From positions 20,658,408 through 20,722,407 of the forward strand of contig CM039463.1 in NCBI GenBank assembly GCA_022414725.1: DNA of 64,000 nt, read 5' to 3'. Origin of the DNA: Microglena sp. YARC. Its lineage: Eukaryota > Chlorophyta > Chlorophyceae > Chlamydomonadales > Chlamydomonadaceae. How positions within the stretch are numbered: the first letter of the stretch is position 1; each line of letters opens with the position of its first letter. Made by a program: the position numbers and the translations under genes. This document shows, in pieces, positions 26,501 through 41,500 of the stretch. A model generated the notes under the pieces. It made no database searches, was not told where the DNA came from, and saw nothing but the letters and a program-made list of their open reading frames with translations.

Positions 26501-29500
26501 AAAGATGTCTCAAAATGCTAAAGCTTGTCTCTTACAGGCAAAATGATGTCTCTTACAGGCCGAAAGGATGCCTCAAAATGCTTAAAACATGTCTCTACCA
26601 GGCCAAAAGATGTTCTAAATGCCTAAAACATGGCCATGACAAAAAGATGTCTCAAAATGCTAAAAACATGTCTCAACCAGGCCAAAGATGTATAAAAATG
26701 TTAGACACTTTAATTCTCTTAACAGGCCAAAAGATGTTCTCAAAATGCTAAATGCTTGTCCCTTACACAAAATGATGTCTCTTACAGGCCGAGAGATGTC
26801 TCAAAATGCTAAAACATTGTCTCAACCAGGCCAAAAGATGTCTGGCAAAAAAATGCTAAAAAGGCCATGTCTCAGCCAGGCCAAAAGATGATTTCTCAAA
26901 TGCAAACATGTCTCAACAGGCCAAAAGATGTCTTCAAAATGCCTAAAACATGTCTCAACCAATCAAAAGATGCCTCAAAATGCTAAAACATGTCTCAACC
27001 AGGCCAAAAGATGTAGGCTGTGTCTCTTAGCAAAAAAAAATGCTTAGAAAAACCATGTCTCAACCAGGCCAAAAGATGTCTAAAAAATGCTAAAACATGT
27101 CTCAACCAGGCCCAAAAGATGTCTCAAAATGCTTAAAACATGTCTCAACCAGGCCAAAAGATTCTCAAAATGCTAAAACATGTCTCTTACACAGGCCAAA
27201 AGATGTCTCTTACAGGCCGAAAGATGTAGCTCAAAAATGCTAAGACATGTCATCAACCAGGCAAAAGATGTCTCAAAATGCTAAAACATGTCTCAACAAG
27301 GCCAAAGGTGTCAGACTCAAAATTGCTGAAGCTTGTCTCTTACAGCAAAATGATGTCTCTTACAGGCCGAAAGATGTCTCAAAATGCCTAAAACATGTCT
27401 CAACCAGCCAAAGATTTCTCAAAAATGCTAAAACATGTTCCTCTTACGTGCCAAAAGATGTCTCTTTCAGGCCGAAAGATGTCTCAAAATGCTTAAAAAT
27501 GTCATCAACTCAGGCCAAAAGATGTCTCAAAATGCTAAAACATGTCTCAACCAGGCCAAAAGAGTGTCTTCAAAATTGCTAAAAACATGTCTCTTACAGG
27601 CCAAAAGATGTCTCAAAATGCCTAAAGTTGTCTCTTACAAGCAAAATGATGTCTCTTACAGGGCCGAAAGATGCCCTCAAAATGCTAAAACATGTCTCAA
27701 CCAGGCCAAAAAGATGTCTCAAATGCTAAAACATGTCTCAACCAGGCCAAAAGATGTCTCAAAATGCTAAAACATGTCTCTTACAGGCCAAAAGATGTCT
27801 CAAAATGCTAAAGCTTGTCTCTTACAAGCAAAATTGATGTCTCAACAGGCCGAAAGATGTCCTCAAAATGCTAAAACATGTATCAACAAGGCAAAAGATG
27901 TCTCAAAATGCTTAAAACATGTCTCCCAGGCCAAAAGGTGTCTCAAAAATGCTAAAGCTTGTCGTCTTTACAGGCAGAAAATGATGCCCTCTTACAGGCG
28001 GAAATATGTCTCCGAAAAATGCTAAAACATGTCTCAACCAGGCCAATAGATGTCTCAAATGCTAGAGCTTGTCTCTTACAGGCAAAATGATGTCTCTTAC
28101 AGGCCGAAGATGTCTCAAAATGCTAAAACATGTCTCAACCAGGCCAAAAGATGTCTCAAAATGCTAAAACATGTCTCTTACAGGCCAAAAGATGTCTCAA
28201 AATGCTAAAACATGTCTCTTACAGGCCAAAAGATGTCTCAAAATGCTAAAACATGTCTCTTACAGGCCAAAAGATGTCTCAAAAATGCTAAAAGCTTGTC
28301 TCTTACAGGCAAAATGATGTCTCTTACAGGCCGAAAAAGATGCCTCAAAATGCTTAAAACATGTTCTCTTACCAGGGCCAAAGATGTCTCAAAATGCTAA
28401 AGCTTGTCTCTTACAGCCAAAATGATGTCTCTTACAGGCCGAAAGATCCCTCAAAATGCTATAACATGTCTCTAACAGGCCAAAAGATGTCTCAAAATGC
28501 TAAAACATGTCTCTTCAGGCCAAAAGATGTTCTCAAAATGCTAAAAACAATGTCTCAACCAGGCCAAAAGATGTCTCAAATTGCTAAAACACAGTCTCTT
28601 ACAGCCAAAAGATGATCTCAAAATGCTAAAGCTTGTCCCTTACAGGCAAAATGATGTCTCTATACAGGCCGCCTCAAAAAAGATGCCTCAAAATGCTAAA
28701 AACATGTCTCTCAGGCCAAAAGATGTCTCAAAATGCTAAAACATGTCTCTTAGGCCAGGCGAAAATGATGTCTAAAATGCTAAATACATGTCTCAGCCAG
28801 GCCAAAAGATGTTCTCCAAATGCTTACAACATGTCTCAACAGGCCAAAAGATGTTCTCAAAATGCTAAAAACATGTCTCAACCAGGCCAAAAGATGTCTC
28901 AAAATGCTAAAACATGTCTCAACCAGGCCAAAAGATTTCTCAAAATGCTAAAACATGTCTCTTACAGGCCAAAAGATGTCTCTTACAGGCCGAAAGATGT
29001 CTCAAAATGCTAAAACATGTCTCAACCAGGCCAAAAGATGTCTCAAAATGCTAAAACATGTCTCAACCAGGCCAATAGATGTCTCAAAATGCTAAAACAT
29101 GTCTCGACCAGGCCAAAAGATGCCTCAAAATGCTGAAACATGTCTCAACCAGGCCAAAAGATGTCTCATAATGCTAAAACATGTCTCAACCAGGCCAAAA
29201 GATGTCTCAAAATGCTAAAACATGTCTCTTACAGGCCAAAAGATTTCTCAAAATGCTAAAACATGTCTCTTACAGGCCAAAAGATGTCTCTTACAGGCCG
29301 AAAGATGTCTCAAAATGCTAAAACATGACTCAACCAGGCCAAAAGATGTCTCAAAATGCTAAAACATGTCTCTTACAGGCCAAAAGATGTCTCAAAATGC
29401 TAAAACATGTCTCTTACATGCCAAAAGATGTCTCAAAATGCTAAAACATGTCTCTAACAGGCCAAAAGATGTCTCAAAATGCTAAAGCTTGTCTCTTACA

Positions 29501-32500
29501 GGCAAAATGATGTCTCTTACAGGCCGAAAGATGCCTCAAAATGCTAAAACATGTCTCTACCAGGCCAAAAGATGTCTCTAAATGCTAAAACATGTCTCAA
29601 CCAGGCCAAAAGATGTCTCAAAATGCTAAAACATGTCTCAACCAGGCCAAAAGATGTCTTAAATGCTAAAACACGTCTCTTACTGGCCAAAAGATGTCTC
29701 AAAATGCTAAAGCTTGTCCCTTACAGGCAAAATGATGTCTCTTACAGGCCGAGAGATGTCTCAAAATGCTAAAACATGTCTCAACCAGGCCAAAAGATGT
29801 CTAAAAATGCTAAAACATGTCTCAGCCAGGCCAAAAGATGTCTCAAAATGCTAAAACATGTCTCAACCAGGCCAAAAGATGTCTCAAAATGCTAAAACAT
29901 GTCTCAACCAATCCAAAAGATGCCTCAAAATGCTAAAACATGTCTCAACCAGGCCAAAAGATGTATAAAAATGCTAGAACATGTCTCAACCAGGCCAAAA
30001 GATGTCTCAAAATGCTAAAACATGTCTCAACCAGGCCAAAAGATGTCCTCAAAAATGCTAAACATGTCTCAACCAGGCCAAAAGATTTCTCAAAATGCTA
30101 AAACATGTCTCTTACAGGCCAAAAGATGTCTCTTACAGGCCGAAAGATGTCTCAAAATGCTAAAACATGTCTCATCCAGGCAAAAGATGTCTCAAAATGC
30201 TAAAACATGTCTCAACAAGGCCAAAAGGTGTCTCAAAATGCTAAAGCTTGTCTCTTACAGGCAAAATGATGTCTCTTACAGGCCGAAAGATGTCTCAAAA
30301 TGCTAAAACATGTCTCAACCAGGCCAAAAGATCCTCAAAATGCTAAAACATGTCTCTTACAGGCCAAAAGATGTCTCTTTCAGGCCGAAAAGTCTCAAAA
30401 TGCTTAAAACATGTTCCTCAACAGGCCAAAAAGATGTCTCTTTACAGGCCGCGAAAGATGTACTCAAAATGCTTAAAACATGTCTCAACCAGGCCAAAAG
30501 ATGTCTCAAATGCTAAAACATGTCTCAACCAGGCCAAAAGATGTCTCAAAATGCTAAAACATGTCTCTTACAGGCCAAAAGATGTCTCAAAATGCTAAAG
30601 CTTGTCTCTTACAAGCAAAATGATGTCTCTTACAGGCCAAAAGTCTCAACCACAATAAAAAAAGGCCTCCAAACCAGGCAAAATGCTTAAAACATGTCTC
30701 AACCAGGCCAAAAGATGTCTCAATGCTAAAACATGTGTCTCAACCCAGGCCAAAAGATGTCTCAAAAAATGCTAAAAACATGTCTCAACCAGGCCAAAAG
30801 ATTTCTCAAAATGCTTACGGCCAAAAGATAAAACATGTCTCTCACTACAGGCCAAAAAGATGTCTCTTACAGGCCGAAAGATGTCTCAAAATGCTCAAAA
30901 ATAAAACATGTATTAACAAGGCAAAAGATGTCTCAAAATGCTAAAACATGTCTCAACCAGGCCAAATAGGTGTCTCAAAATGCTAAAGCTCTGTCTCTTA
31001 CAGCAAAATGAATGTCTCTTAACAGGCCGGAAATATGTCTCAAAATGCTAAAACATGTCTCAACCAGGCCAATAGATGTCTCAAAATGCTAGAGCTTGTC
31101 TCTCTTACAGGCTAAAATGATGTCTCTTACAGGCTGAAAGATGTCTCAAAATGCTATTTAAAACATGTCTCAACCAGGCCAAAAAGATGTCTAAAAATGC
31201 CTTAAACATGTCTCTTACAGGCCAAAAGATGTCTCAAAATGCTAAACATGTCTCTTACAGGGCCAAAAGATGTCTCAAAAAATGCTAAAACATGTCTCTT
31301 ACAGGCCAAAAGATGTCTCAAAATGCTAAAAGCTTGTCTCTTACAGGCAAAATGATGTCTCTTACAGGCCCGAAAGATGCCTCAAAATGCTAAAACATGT
31401 CTCTACCAGGCCAAAAAGATGTCTCAAAATGCTTAAAGCTTGTCCTCTTACAGGCAAAATGATGTCTCTTACAGGCCCGAAAGATGCCTCAACAATGCTA
31501 AACATGTCTCTAAACAGGCCAAAAGATGTCTCAAAAATGTAAAACATGTCTCTTCAGGCGAAAAAGATGTCTCAAAATGCTAAAACATGTCTCAACCAGG
31601 CCAAAAGATGTCTCAAAATTGCTAACAACAGTCTCTTACAGGCCAAAAGATGTCTCAAAATGCTAAAGCTTTGTCCCTTACAGGCAAAATATGTCTCTTA
31701 CAGGCCGAAAGATGCCTCAAAAAAGCTAAAACATGTCTCTACAGGCCAAAAATGTCTCAAAATGCAAAACATGTCTCTTACAGGCCAAAGATGTCTAAAA
31801 ATGCTAATACATGTCTCAGCCAGGCCAAAAAGACTTGTCTCAAAATGCTAAAACATGTCTCAACCAGGCCAAAAGATGTCTCAAAAATGCTAAAACATGT
31901 CTCAACCAGGCCAATAGATGTCTCAAAATGCTAAAAACATGTCTCAACCAGGCCAAAAGATTTCTCAAAAAAATGCTAAAAACATGTCTCTTACAGGCCA
32001 AAAGATGTCTCTTACAGGCCGAAAGATGTCTCAAAAATGCTAAAACATGTCTCAACCAGCCAAAAGATGTCTCAAAATGCTAAAAACATGTCTCAACCAG
32101 GCCAATAGATGTCTCAAAATGCTAAAAACATGTCTCAACCAGGCCAAAAGATGCCTCAAAATGCTAAAACATGTCTCAACAGGCCAAAAGATGTCTCATA
32201 ATGCTAAAACATTCTCAACCAGGCCAAAAATGTCTCAAAATGCTAAAACATGTCTCTTACAGGCCAAAAGATTTCTCAAAATGCTAAAACATGTCTCTTA
32301 CAGGCCAAAAGATGTCTCTTACAGGCCGAAAGATGTCTCAAAATGCTAAAACATGACTCAACCAGGCCAAAAGATGTCTCAAAATGCTAAAACATGTCTC
32401 TTACAGGCCAAAAGATGTCTCAAAATGCTAAAACATGTCTCTTACAGGCCAAAAGATGTCTCAAAATGCTAAAACATGTCTCTAACAGGCCAAAAGATGT

Positions 32501-35500
32501 CTCAAAATGCTAAAGCTTGTCTCTTACAGGCAAAATGATGTCTCTTACAGGCCGAAAGATGCCTCAAAATGCTAAAACATGTCTCAACCAGGCCAATAGA
32601 TGTCTCAAAATGCTAGAGCTTGTCTCTTACAGGCAAAATGATGTCTCTTACAGGCCGAAAGATGTCTCAAAATGCTAAAACATGTCTCAACCAGGCCAAA
32701 AGATGTCTCAAAATGCTAAAACATGTCTCTTACAGGCCAAAAGATGTCTCAAAATGCTAAAACATGTCTCTTACAGGCCAAAAGATGTCTCAAAATGCTA
32801 AAACATGTCTCTTACAGGCCAAAAGATGTCTCAAAATGCTAAAGCTTGTCTCTTACAGGCAAAATGATGTCTCTTACAGGCCGAAAGATGCCTCAAAATG
32901 CTAAAACATGTCTCTACCAGGCCAAAAGATGTCTCAAAATGCTAAAAGCTTGTCTCTTACAGGCAAAATGATGTCTCTTACAGGCCGAAAGATGCCTCAA
33001 AATGCTAAAACATGTCTCTAACAGGCCAAAAGATGTCTCAAAATGCTAAAACATGTCTCTTCAAGGCCAAAAGATGTCTCAAAATGCTAAAACATGTCTC
33101 AACCAGGCCAAAAGATGTCTCAAATTGCTAAAACACGTCTCTTACAGGCCAAAAGATGTCTCAAAATGCTAAAGCTTGTCCCTTACAGGCAAAATGATGT
33201 CTCTTACAGGCCGAAAGATGCCTCAAAATGCTAAAAACATGTCTCTACCAGGCCAAAAGATGTCTCAAAATGCTAAAACATGTCTCTTACAGGCCAAAAG
33301 ATGTCTAAAAATGCTAATACATGTCTCAGCCAGGCCAAAAGATGTCTCAAAATGCTAAAACATGTCTCAACCAGGCCAAAAGATGTCTCAAAATGCTAAA
33401 ACATGTCTCAACCAGGCCAAAAGATGTCTCAAAATGCTAAAACATGTCTCAACCAGGCCAAAAGATGTCTCAAAATGCTAAAACATGTCTCAACCAGGCC
33501 AAAAGATTTCTCAAAATGCTAAAACATGTCTCTTACAGGCCAAAAGATGTCTCTTACAGGCCGAAAGATGTCTCAAAATGCTAAAACATGTCTCTTACAG
33601 GCCAAAAGATGTCTCTTACAGGCCGAAAGATGTCTCAAAATGCTAAAACATGACTCAACCAGGCCAAAAGATGTCTCAAAATGCTAAAACATGTCTCTTA
33701 CAGGCCAAAAGATGTCTCAAAATGCTAAAACATGTCTCTTACAGGCCAAAAGATGTCTCAAAATGCTAAAACATGTCTCTAACAGGCCAAAAGATGTCTC
33801 AAAATGCAAAAGCTTGTCTCTTACAGGCAAAATGATGTCTCTTACAGGCCTAAAGATGCCTCAAAATGCTTAAACATGTCTCTACCAGGCCAAAAGATGT
33901 CTCTAAATGCTAAAACATGTCTCTTACAGGCCAAAAGATGTCTCAAAATGCTAAAACATGTCTCAACCAGGCCAAAAGATGTCTCAAAATGCTAAAACAC
34001 GTCTCTTACAGGCCAAAAGATGTCTCAAAATGCTAAAGCTTGTCCCTTACAGGCAAAATGATGTCTCTTACAGGCCGAGAGATGTCTCAAAATGCTAAAA
34101 CAGGTCTCAACCAGGCCAAAAGATGTCTACAAATGCTAAAACATGTCTCAACCAGGCCAAAAGATGTCTCAAAATGCTAAAACATGTCTCTTACAGGCCA
34201 AAAGATGTCTCAAAATGCTAAAACATGTCTCAACCAGGCCAAAAGATGTCTCAAAATGCTAAAACACGTCTCTTACAGGCCAAAAGATGTCTCAAAATGC
34301 TAAAGCTTGTCCCTTACAGGCAAAATGATGTCTCTTACAGGCCGAGAGATGCCTCAAAATGCTAAAACATGTCTCTACCAGGCCAAAAGATGTCTCAAAA
34401 TGCTTAAACATGTCTCTTACAGGCCAAAGAATGTTTAAAAAAATGCTAAAAAACATGTCTCAGCCAGGCCAAAAGATGTCTCAAAATGCAAAACATGTTC
34501 TCAACCAGGCCAAAAGATGTCTCAAAATGCTAAAACAATGTCTCAAACCAGGCCAAAAGATGTCTCAAAATGCTAAAACATGTCTCAACAGGCCAAAAGA
34601 TTTCTCAAAATGCTAAAAAGATGTCTCTTACAGGCCAAAGATGTCTCTTACAGCCGAAAGATGTCTCAAAATGCTAAAACATGTCTCAACCAGGCAAAAA
34701 GATGTCTCAAAATGCTAAAACATGTCTCAACCAGGCCAAAAGATGTCTCAAAATGCTAAAACATGTCTCAACCAGGCCAAAAGATGCCTCAAAATGCTAA
34801 AACATGTCTCAACCAGGCCAAAAGATGTCTCATAATGCTAAAACATGTCTTAACCAGGCCAAAAGATGTCTCAAAATGCTAAAACATGTCTCTTACAGGC
34901 CAAAAAGATTTCTCAAAATGCTACATGTCTCTTACAGGCCAAAAGATGTTCTTACAGGCCGTAAAGATGTCTAAAATGCTAGAACATGTCTCAACCAGGC
35001 CAAAAAGTGTCTCAAAATGCTAAAACATGTCTCTTACAGGCCAAAAGATGTCTCAAAATGCTAAAACATGTCTCTTACAGGCCAAAAGATGTCTCAAAAT
35101 GCTAAAACATGCCTCTAACAGGCCAAAAGATGTCTCAAAATGCTTAAACACGTCTCTTACAGGCAAAATGATGTTTCTTACAGGCCGAAAGATGCCTCAA
35201 AATGCTAAAACATGTCTCTACCAGGCCAAAAGATGTCTCTAAATGCTAAAACATGTCTCAACCAGGCCAAAAGATGTCTCAAAATGCTAAAACATGTCTC
35301 AACCAGGCCAAAAGATGTCTCAAAATGCTAAAACACGTCTCTTACAGGCCAAAAGATGTCTCAAAATGCTAAAACATGTCTCTTACAGGCAAAATGATGT
35401 CTCTTACAGGCCGAGAGATGTCTCAAAATGCTAAAACATGTCTCAACCCAGACCAAAAGATGTCTAAAATGCTAAACATGTCTCAAAGCCAGGCAAAAGA

Positions 35501-38500
35501 TGTCTCAAAATGCTAAAACATGTCTCAAAGGCCAAAGATGTCTAAATGAAAACATGTTCAACCAATCCAAAAGATGCCTCAAAATGCTAAAACATGTCTC
35601 AACCAGGCCAAAAGATGTATAAAAATGCTAGAACATGTCTCAACCAGGCCAAAAGATGTCTCAAAATGCTAAAACATGTCTCAACCAGGCCAAAAGATGT
35701 CTCAAAATGCTAAAACATGTCTCAACCAGGCCAAAAGATTTCTCAAAATGCTAAAACATGTCTCTTACAGGCCAAAAGATGTCTCTTACAGGCCGAAAGA
35801 TGTCTCAAAATGCTAAGACATGTCTCAACCAGGCAAAAGATGTCTCAAAATGCTAAAACATGTCTCAACAAGGCCAAAAGGTGTCTCAAAATGCTAAAGC
35901 TTGTCTCTTACAGGCAAAATGATGTCTCTTACAGGCCGAAAGATGTCTCAAAATGCTAAAACATGTCTCAACCAGGCCAAAAGATTTCTCAAAATGCTAA
36001 AACATGTCTCTTACAGGCCAAAAGATGTCTCTTTCAGGCCGAAAGATGTCTCAAAATGCTTAAAAATGTCTCAACCAGGCCAAAAGATGTCTCAAATGCT
36101 AAAACATGTCTCTTACAGGCCAAAAGATGTCTCAAAATGCTAAAGCCTGTCTCTTACAAACAAAATGATGTCTCTTACAGGCCGAAAGATGCCTCAAAAT
36201 GCTTTAACATGTCTCAACCAGGCCAAAAGATGTCTCAAATGCTAAAACATGTCTCAACCAGGCCAAAAGATGTCTCAAAATGCTAAAACATGTCTCTTAC
36301 AGGCCAAAAGATGTCTCAAAATGCTAAAGCTTGTCTCTTACAAGCAAAATGATGTCTCTTACAGGCCGAAAGATGTCTCAAAATGCTAAAACATGTATCA
36401 ACAAGGCAAAAGATGTCTCAAAATGCTAAAACATGTCTCAACCAGGCCAAAAGGTGTCTCAAAATGCTAAAGCTTGTCTCTTACAGGCAAAATGATGTCT
36501 CTTACAGGCGGAAATATGTCTCAAAATGCTAAAACATGTCTCAAACCAGCCAATAGATGTCTCAAATGCTAGAGCTTGTGTCTTACAGGCAAAATGAATG
36601 TCTCTTGCAGGCCGAAAGATGTCTCAAAATGCTAAAACATGTCTCAACCAGGCCAAAAGATGTCTCAAAATGCTAAAACATGTCTCTTACAGGCCAAAAG
36701 ATGCCTCAAAATGCTAAAACATGTCTCTTACAGGCCAAAAGATGTCTCAAAATGCTAAAGCTTGTCTCTTACAGGCAAAATGATGTCTCTTACAGGCCGA
36801 AAGATGCCTCAAAATGCTAAAACATGTCTCTACCAGGCCAAAAGATGTCTCAAAATGCTAAAGCTTGTCTCTTACAGGCAAAATGATGTCTCTTACAGGC
36901 CGAAAGATGCCTCAAAATGCTAAACATGTCTCTAACGCCAAAAAGATGTCTCAAAATGCTAAAACATGTCTCTTTCAAGGCAAAAGTATGTCCTCAAAAT
37001 GCTAAAACATGTCTCAACCAGGCCAAAAGATGTCTCAAAATGCTAAACACGTCTCTTACAGGCCAAAAGATGTCTCAAAATGCTAAGCTTGTCCCTTACA
37101 TAGGCAAAATGATGTCTCTTACAGGCCGAAAGATGTCTCAAAATGCAAAAACATGTCTCTACCAGGCCAAAAGATGTCTCAAAATGCTAAAACATGTCTC
37201 TTACAGGCCAAAAGATGTTTAAAAATGCTAATACATGTCTCAGCCAGGCCAAAAGATGTCTCAAAATGCTAAAACATGTCTCTTCAAACCAGGCCAAAAG
37301 ATGTCTCAAAATGCTAAAACATGTCTCAACCAGGCCAAAAGATGTCTCAAAATGCTAAAACATGTCTCAACCAGGCCAAAAGATTTCTCAAAATGCTAAA
37401 AAATGTCTCTTACAGGCCAAAAGATGTCTCTTACAGGCCGAAAGATGTCTCAAAATGCTAAAACATGTCTCAACCAGGCCAAAAGATGTCTCAAAATGCT
37501 AAAACATGTCTCAACCAGGCCAAAAGATGTCTCAAAATGCTAAAACATGTCTCAACCAGGCCAAAAGATGCCTCAAAATGCTAAAACATGTCTCAACCAG
37601 GCCAAAAGATGTCTCATAATGCTAAAACATGTCTTAACCAGGCCAAAAGATGTCTCAAAATGCTAAAACATGTCTCTTACAGGCCAAAAGATTTCTCAAA
37701 ATGCTAAAACATGTCTCTTACAGGCCAAAAGATGTCTCTTACAGGCCGAAAGATGTCTCAAAATGCTAAAACATGTCTCAACCAGGCCAAAAGATGTCTC
37801 AAAATGCTAAAACATGTCTCTTACAGGCCAAAAGATGTCTCAAAATGCTAAAACATGTCTCTTACAGGCCAAAAGATGTCTCAAAATGCTAAAACATGTC
37901 TCTAACAGGCCAAAAGATGTCTCAAAATGCTAAAGCTTGTCTCTTACAGGCAAAATGATGTTTCTTACAGGCCGAAAGATGCCTCAAAATGCTAAAACAT
38001 GTCTCTACCAGGCCAAAAGATGTCTCAAAATGCTAAAACATGTCTCAACCAGGCCAAAAGATGTCTCAAAATGCTAAAACATGTCTCAACCAGGCCAAAA
38101 GATGTCTCAAAATGCTAAAACACGTCTCAACCAGGCCAAAAGATGTCTCAAAATGCTAAAGCTTGTCTCTTACAGGCAAAATGATGTCTCTTAACAGGCC
38201 GAGGAGGATGTCTCAAAATGCTAAAACATGTCTCAACCAGGCCAAAAGATGTCTAAAAATGCTAAAACATGTCTCAGCCAGGCCAAAAGATGTCTCAAAA
38301 TGCTAAAACATGTCTCAACCAGGCCAAAAGATGTCTCAAAATGCTAAAACATGTCTCAACCAATCCAAAAGATGCCTCAAAATGCTAAAACATGTCTCAA
38401 CCAGGCCAAAAGATGTATAAAAATGCTAGAACATGTCTCAACCAGGCCAAAAGATGTCTCAAAATGCTAAAACATGTCTCAACCAGGCCAAAAGATGTCT

Positions 38501-41500
38501 CAAAATGCTAAAACATGTCTCAACCAGGCCAAAAGATTTCTCAAAATGCTAAAACATGTCTCTTACAGGCCAAAAGATGTCTCTTACAGGCCGAAAGATG
38601 TCTCAAAATGCTAAGACATGTCTCAACCAGGCAAAAGATGTCTCAAAATGCTAAAACATGTCTCAACAAGGCCAAAAGGTGTCTCAAAATGCTAAAGCTT
38701 GTCTCTTACAGGCAAAATGATGTCTCTTACAGGCCGAAAGATGTCTCAAAATGCTAAAACATGTCTCAACCAGGCCAAAAGATTTCTCAAAATGCTAAAA
38801 CATGTCTCTTACAGGCCAAAAGATGTCTCTTTCAGGCCGAAAGATGTCTCAAAATGCTTAAACATGTCTCAACCAGGCCAAAAGATGTCTCAAATGCTAA
38901 AACATGTCTCAACCAGGCCAAAAGATGTCTCAAAATGCTAAAACATGTCTCTTACAGGCCAAAAGATGTCTCAAAATGCTAAAGCCTGTCTCTTACAAGC
39001 AAAATGATGTCTCTTACAGGCCGAAAGATGCCTCAAAATGCTTTAACATGTCTCAACCAGGCCAAAAGATGTCTCAAATGCTAAAACATGTCTCAACCAG
39101 GCCAAAAGATGTCTCAAAATGCTAAAACATGTCTCTTACAGGCCAAAAGATGTCTCAAAATGCTAAAGCTTGTCTCTTACAAGCAAAATGATGTCTCTTA
39201 CAGGCCGAAAGATGTCTCAAAATGCTAAAACATGTATCAACAAGGCAAAAGATGTCTCAAAATGCTAAAACATGTCTCAACCAGGCCAAAAGGTGTCTCA
39301 AAATGCTAAAGCTTGTCTCTTACAGGCAAAATGATGTCTCTTACAGGCGGAAATATGTCTCAAAATGCTAAAACATGTCTCAAACCAGGCAATAGATGTC
39401 TCAAAAATGCTAGAGCTTGTGTCTTACAGGCAAAATGATGTCTCTTGCAGGCCGAAAGATGTCTCAAAATGCTAAAACATGTCTCAACCAGGCCAAAAGA
39501 TGTCTCAAAATGCTAAAACATGTCTCTTACAGGCCAAAAGATGCCTCAAAATGCTAAAATATGTCTCTTACAGGCCAAAAGATGTCTCAAAATGCTAAAA
39601 CATGTCTCTTACAGGCCAAAAGATGTCTCAAAATGCTAAAGCTTGTCTCTTACAGGCAAAATGATGTCTCAAAATGCTAAAGCTTGTCTCTTACAGGCAA
39701 AATGATGTCTCTTACAAGCTGAAAGATGCCTCAAAATGCTTAAACATGTCTCTACCAGGCCAAAAGATGTCTCTAAATGCTAAAACATGTCTCTTACAGG
39801 CCAATAGATGTCTCAAAATGCTAAAACATGTCTCAACCAGGCCAAAAGATGTCTCAAAATGCTAAAACACGTCTCTTACAGGCCAAAAGATGTCTCAAAA
39901 TGCTAAAGCTTGTCCCTTACAGGCAAAATGATGTCTCTTACAGGCCGAGAGATGTCTCAAAATGCTAAAACATGTCTCAACCAGGCCAAAAGATGTCTAA
40001 AAATGCTAAAACATGTCTCAGCCAGGCCAATAGATGTCTCAAAATGCTAAAACATGTCTCAACCAGGCCAAAAGATGTCTCAAAATGCTAAAACATGTCT
40101 CAACCAATCCAAAAGATGCCTCAAAATGCTAAAACATGTCTCAACCAGGCCAAAAGATGTATAAAAATGCTAGAACATGTCTCAACCAGGCCAAAAGATG
40201 TCTCAAAATGCTAAAGCTTGTCTCTTACAGGCAAAATGATGTCTCTTACAGGCCGAAAGATGTCTCAAAATGCTAAAACATGTCTCAACCAGGCCAAAAG
40301 ATTTCTCAAAATGCTAAAACATGTCTCTTACAGGCCAAAAGATGTCTCTTACAGGCCGAAAGATGTCTCAAAATGCTTAAACATGTCTCAACCAGGCCAA
40401 AAGATGTCTCAAATGCTAAAACATGTCTCAACCAGGCCAAAAGATGTCTCAAAATGCTAAAACATGTCTCTTACAGGCCAAAAGATGTCTCAAAATGCTA
40501 AAGCTTGTCTCTTACAAGCAAAATGATGTCTCAACCAGGCCAAAAGATGTCTCAAAATGCTAAAACATGTCTCTACCAGGCCAAAAGATGTCTCAAAATG
40601 CTAAAACATGTCTCTTACAGGCCAAAAGATTTCTCAAAATGCTAAAACATGTCTCTTACAGGCCAAAAGATGTCTCTTACAGGCCGAGATGTCTCAAAAT
40701 GCTAAAACATGTCTCAACCAGGCCAAAAGATGTCTCAAAATGCTAAAACATGTCTCAACCAGGCCAAAAGATGTCTCAAAATGCTAAAACATGTCTCAAC
40801 CAGGCCAAAAGATGCCTCAAAATGCTAAAACATGTCTGAACCAGGCCTAAAGATGTCTCAAAATGCTAAAACATGTCTCAACCAGGCCAAAAGATGTCTC
40901 AAAATGCTAAAACATGTCTCAACCAGGCCAAAAGATTTCTCAAAATGCTAAAACATGTCTCTTACAGGCCAAAAGATGTCTCTTACAGGCCGAAAGATGT
41001 CTCAAAATGCTAAAAACATGTATCAACCAAGGCAAAAAGATGTCTCAAAATGGCTAAACATGTCTCAACCAGGCCAAAAGGTGTCTCAAAATGCTAAAGC
41101 TTGTCTCTTACAGGCAAAATGATGTCTCTTACAGGCCGAAAGATGTCTCAAAATGCTAAAACATGTCTCAACCAGGCCAAAAGATGTCTCAAAATGCTAA
41201 AACATGTCTCAACCAGGCCAAAAGATGTCTCAAAATGCTAAAACATGTCTCTTACAGGCCAAAAGATGTCTCAAAATGCTAAAACATGTCTCTTACAGGC
41301 CAAAAGATGTCTCAAAATGCTAAAACATGTCTCTTACAGGCCAAAAGATGTCTCAAAATGCTAAAGCTTGTCTCTTACAGGCAAAATGATGTCTCTTACA
41401 GGCCGAAAGATGCCTCAAAATGCTTAAACATGTCTCTACCAGGCCAAAAGATGTCTAAAAATGCTAATACATGTCTCAGCCAGGCCAAAAGATGTCTCGA

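Noticed and set aside
14791..32055. Leu/Trp/Phe-rich minus-strand frames in the satellite that resemble membrane proteins (LLAWLRHVLAF type)
   Set aside because: They are the reverse complement of the same satellite units.
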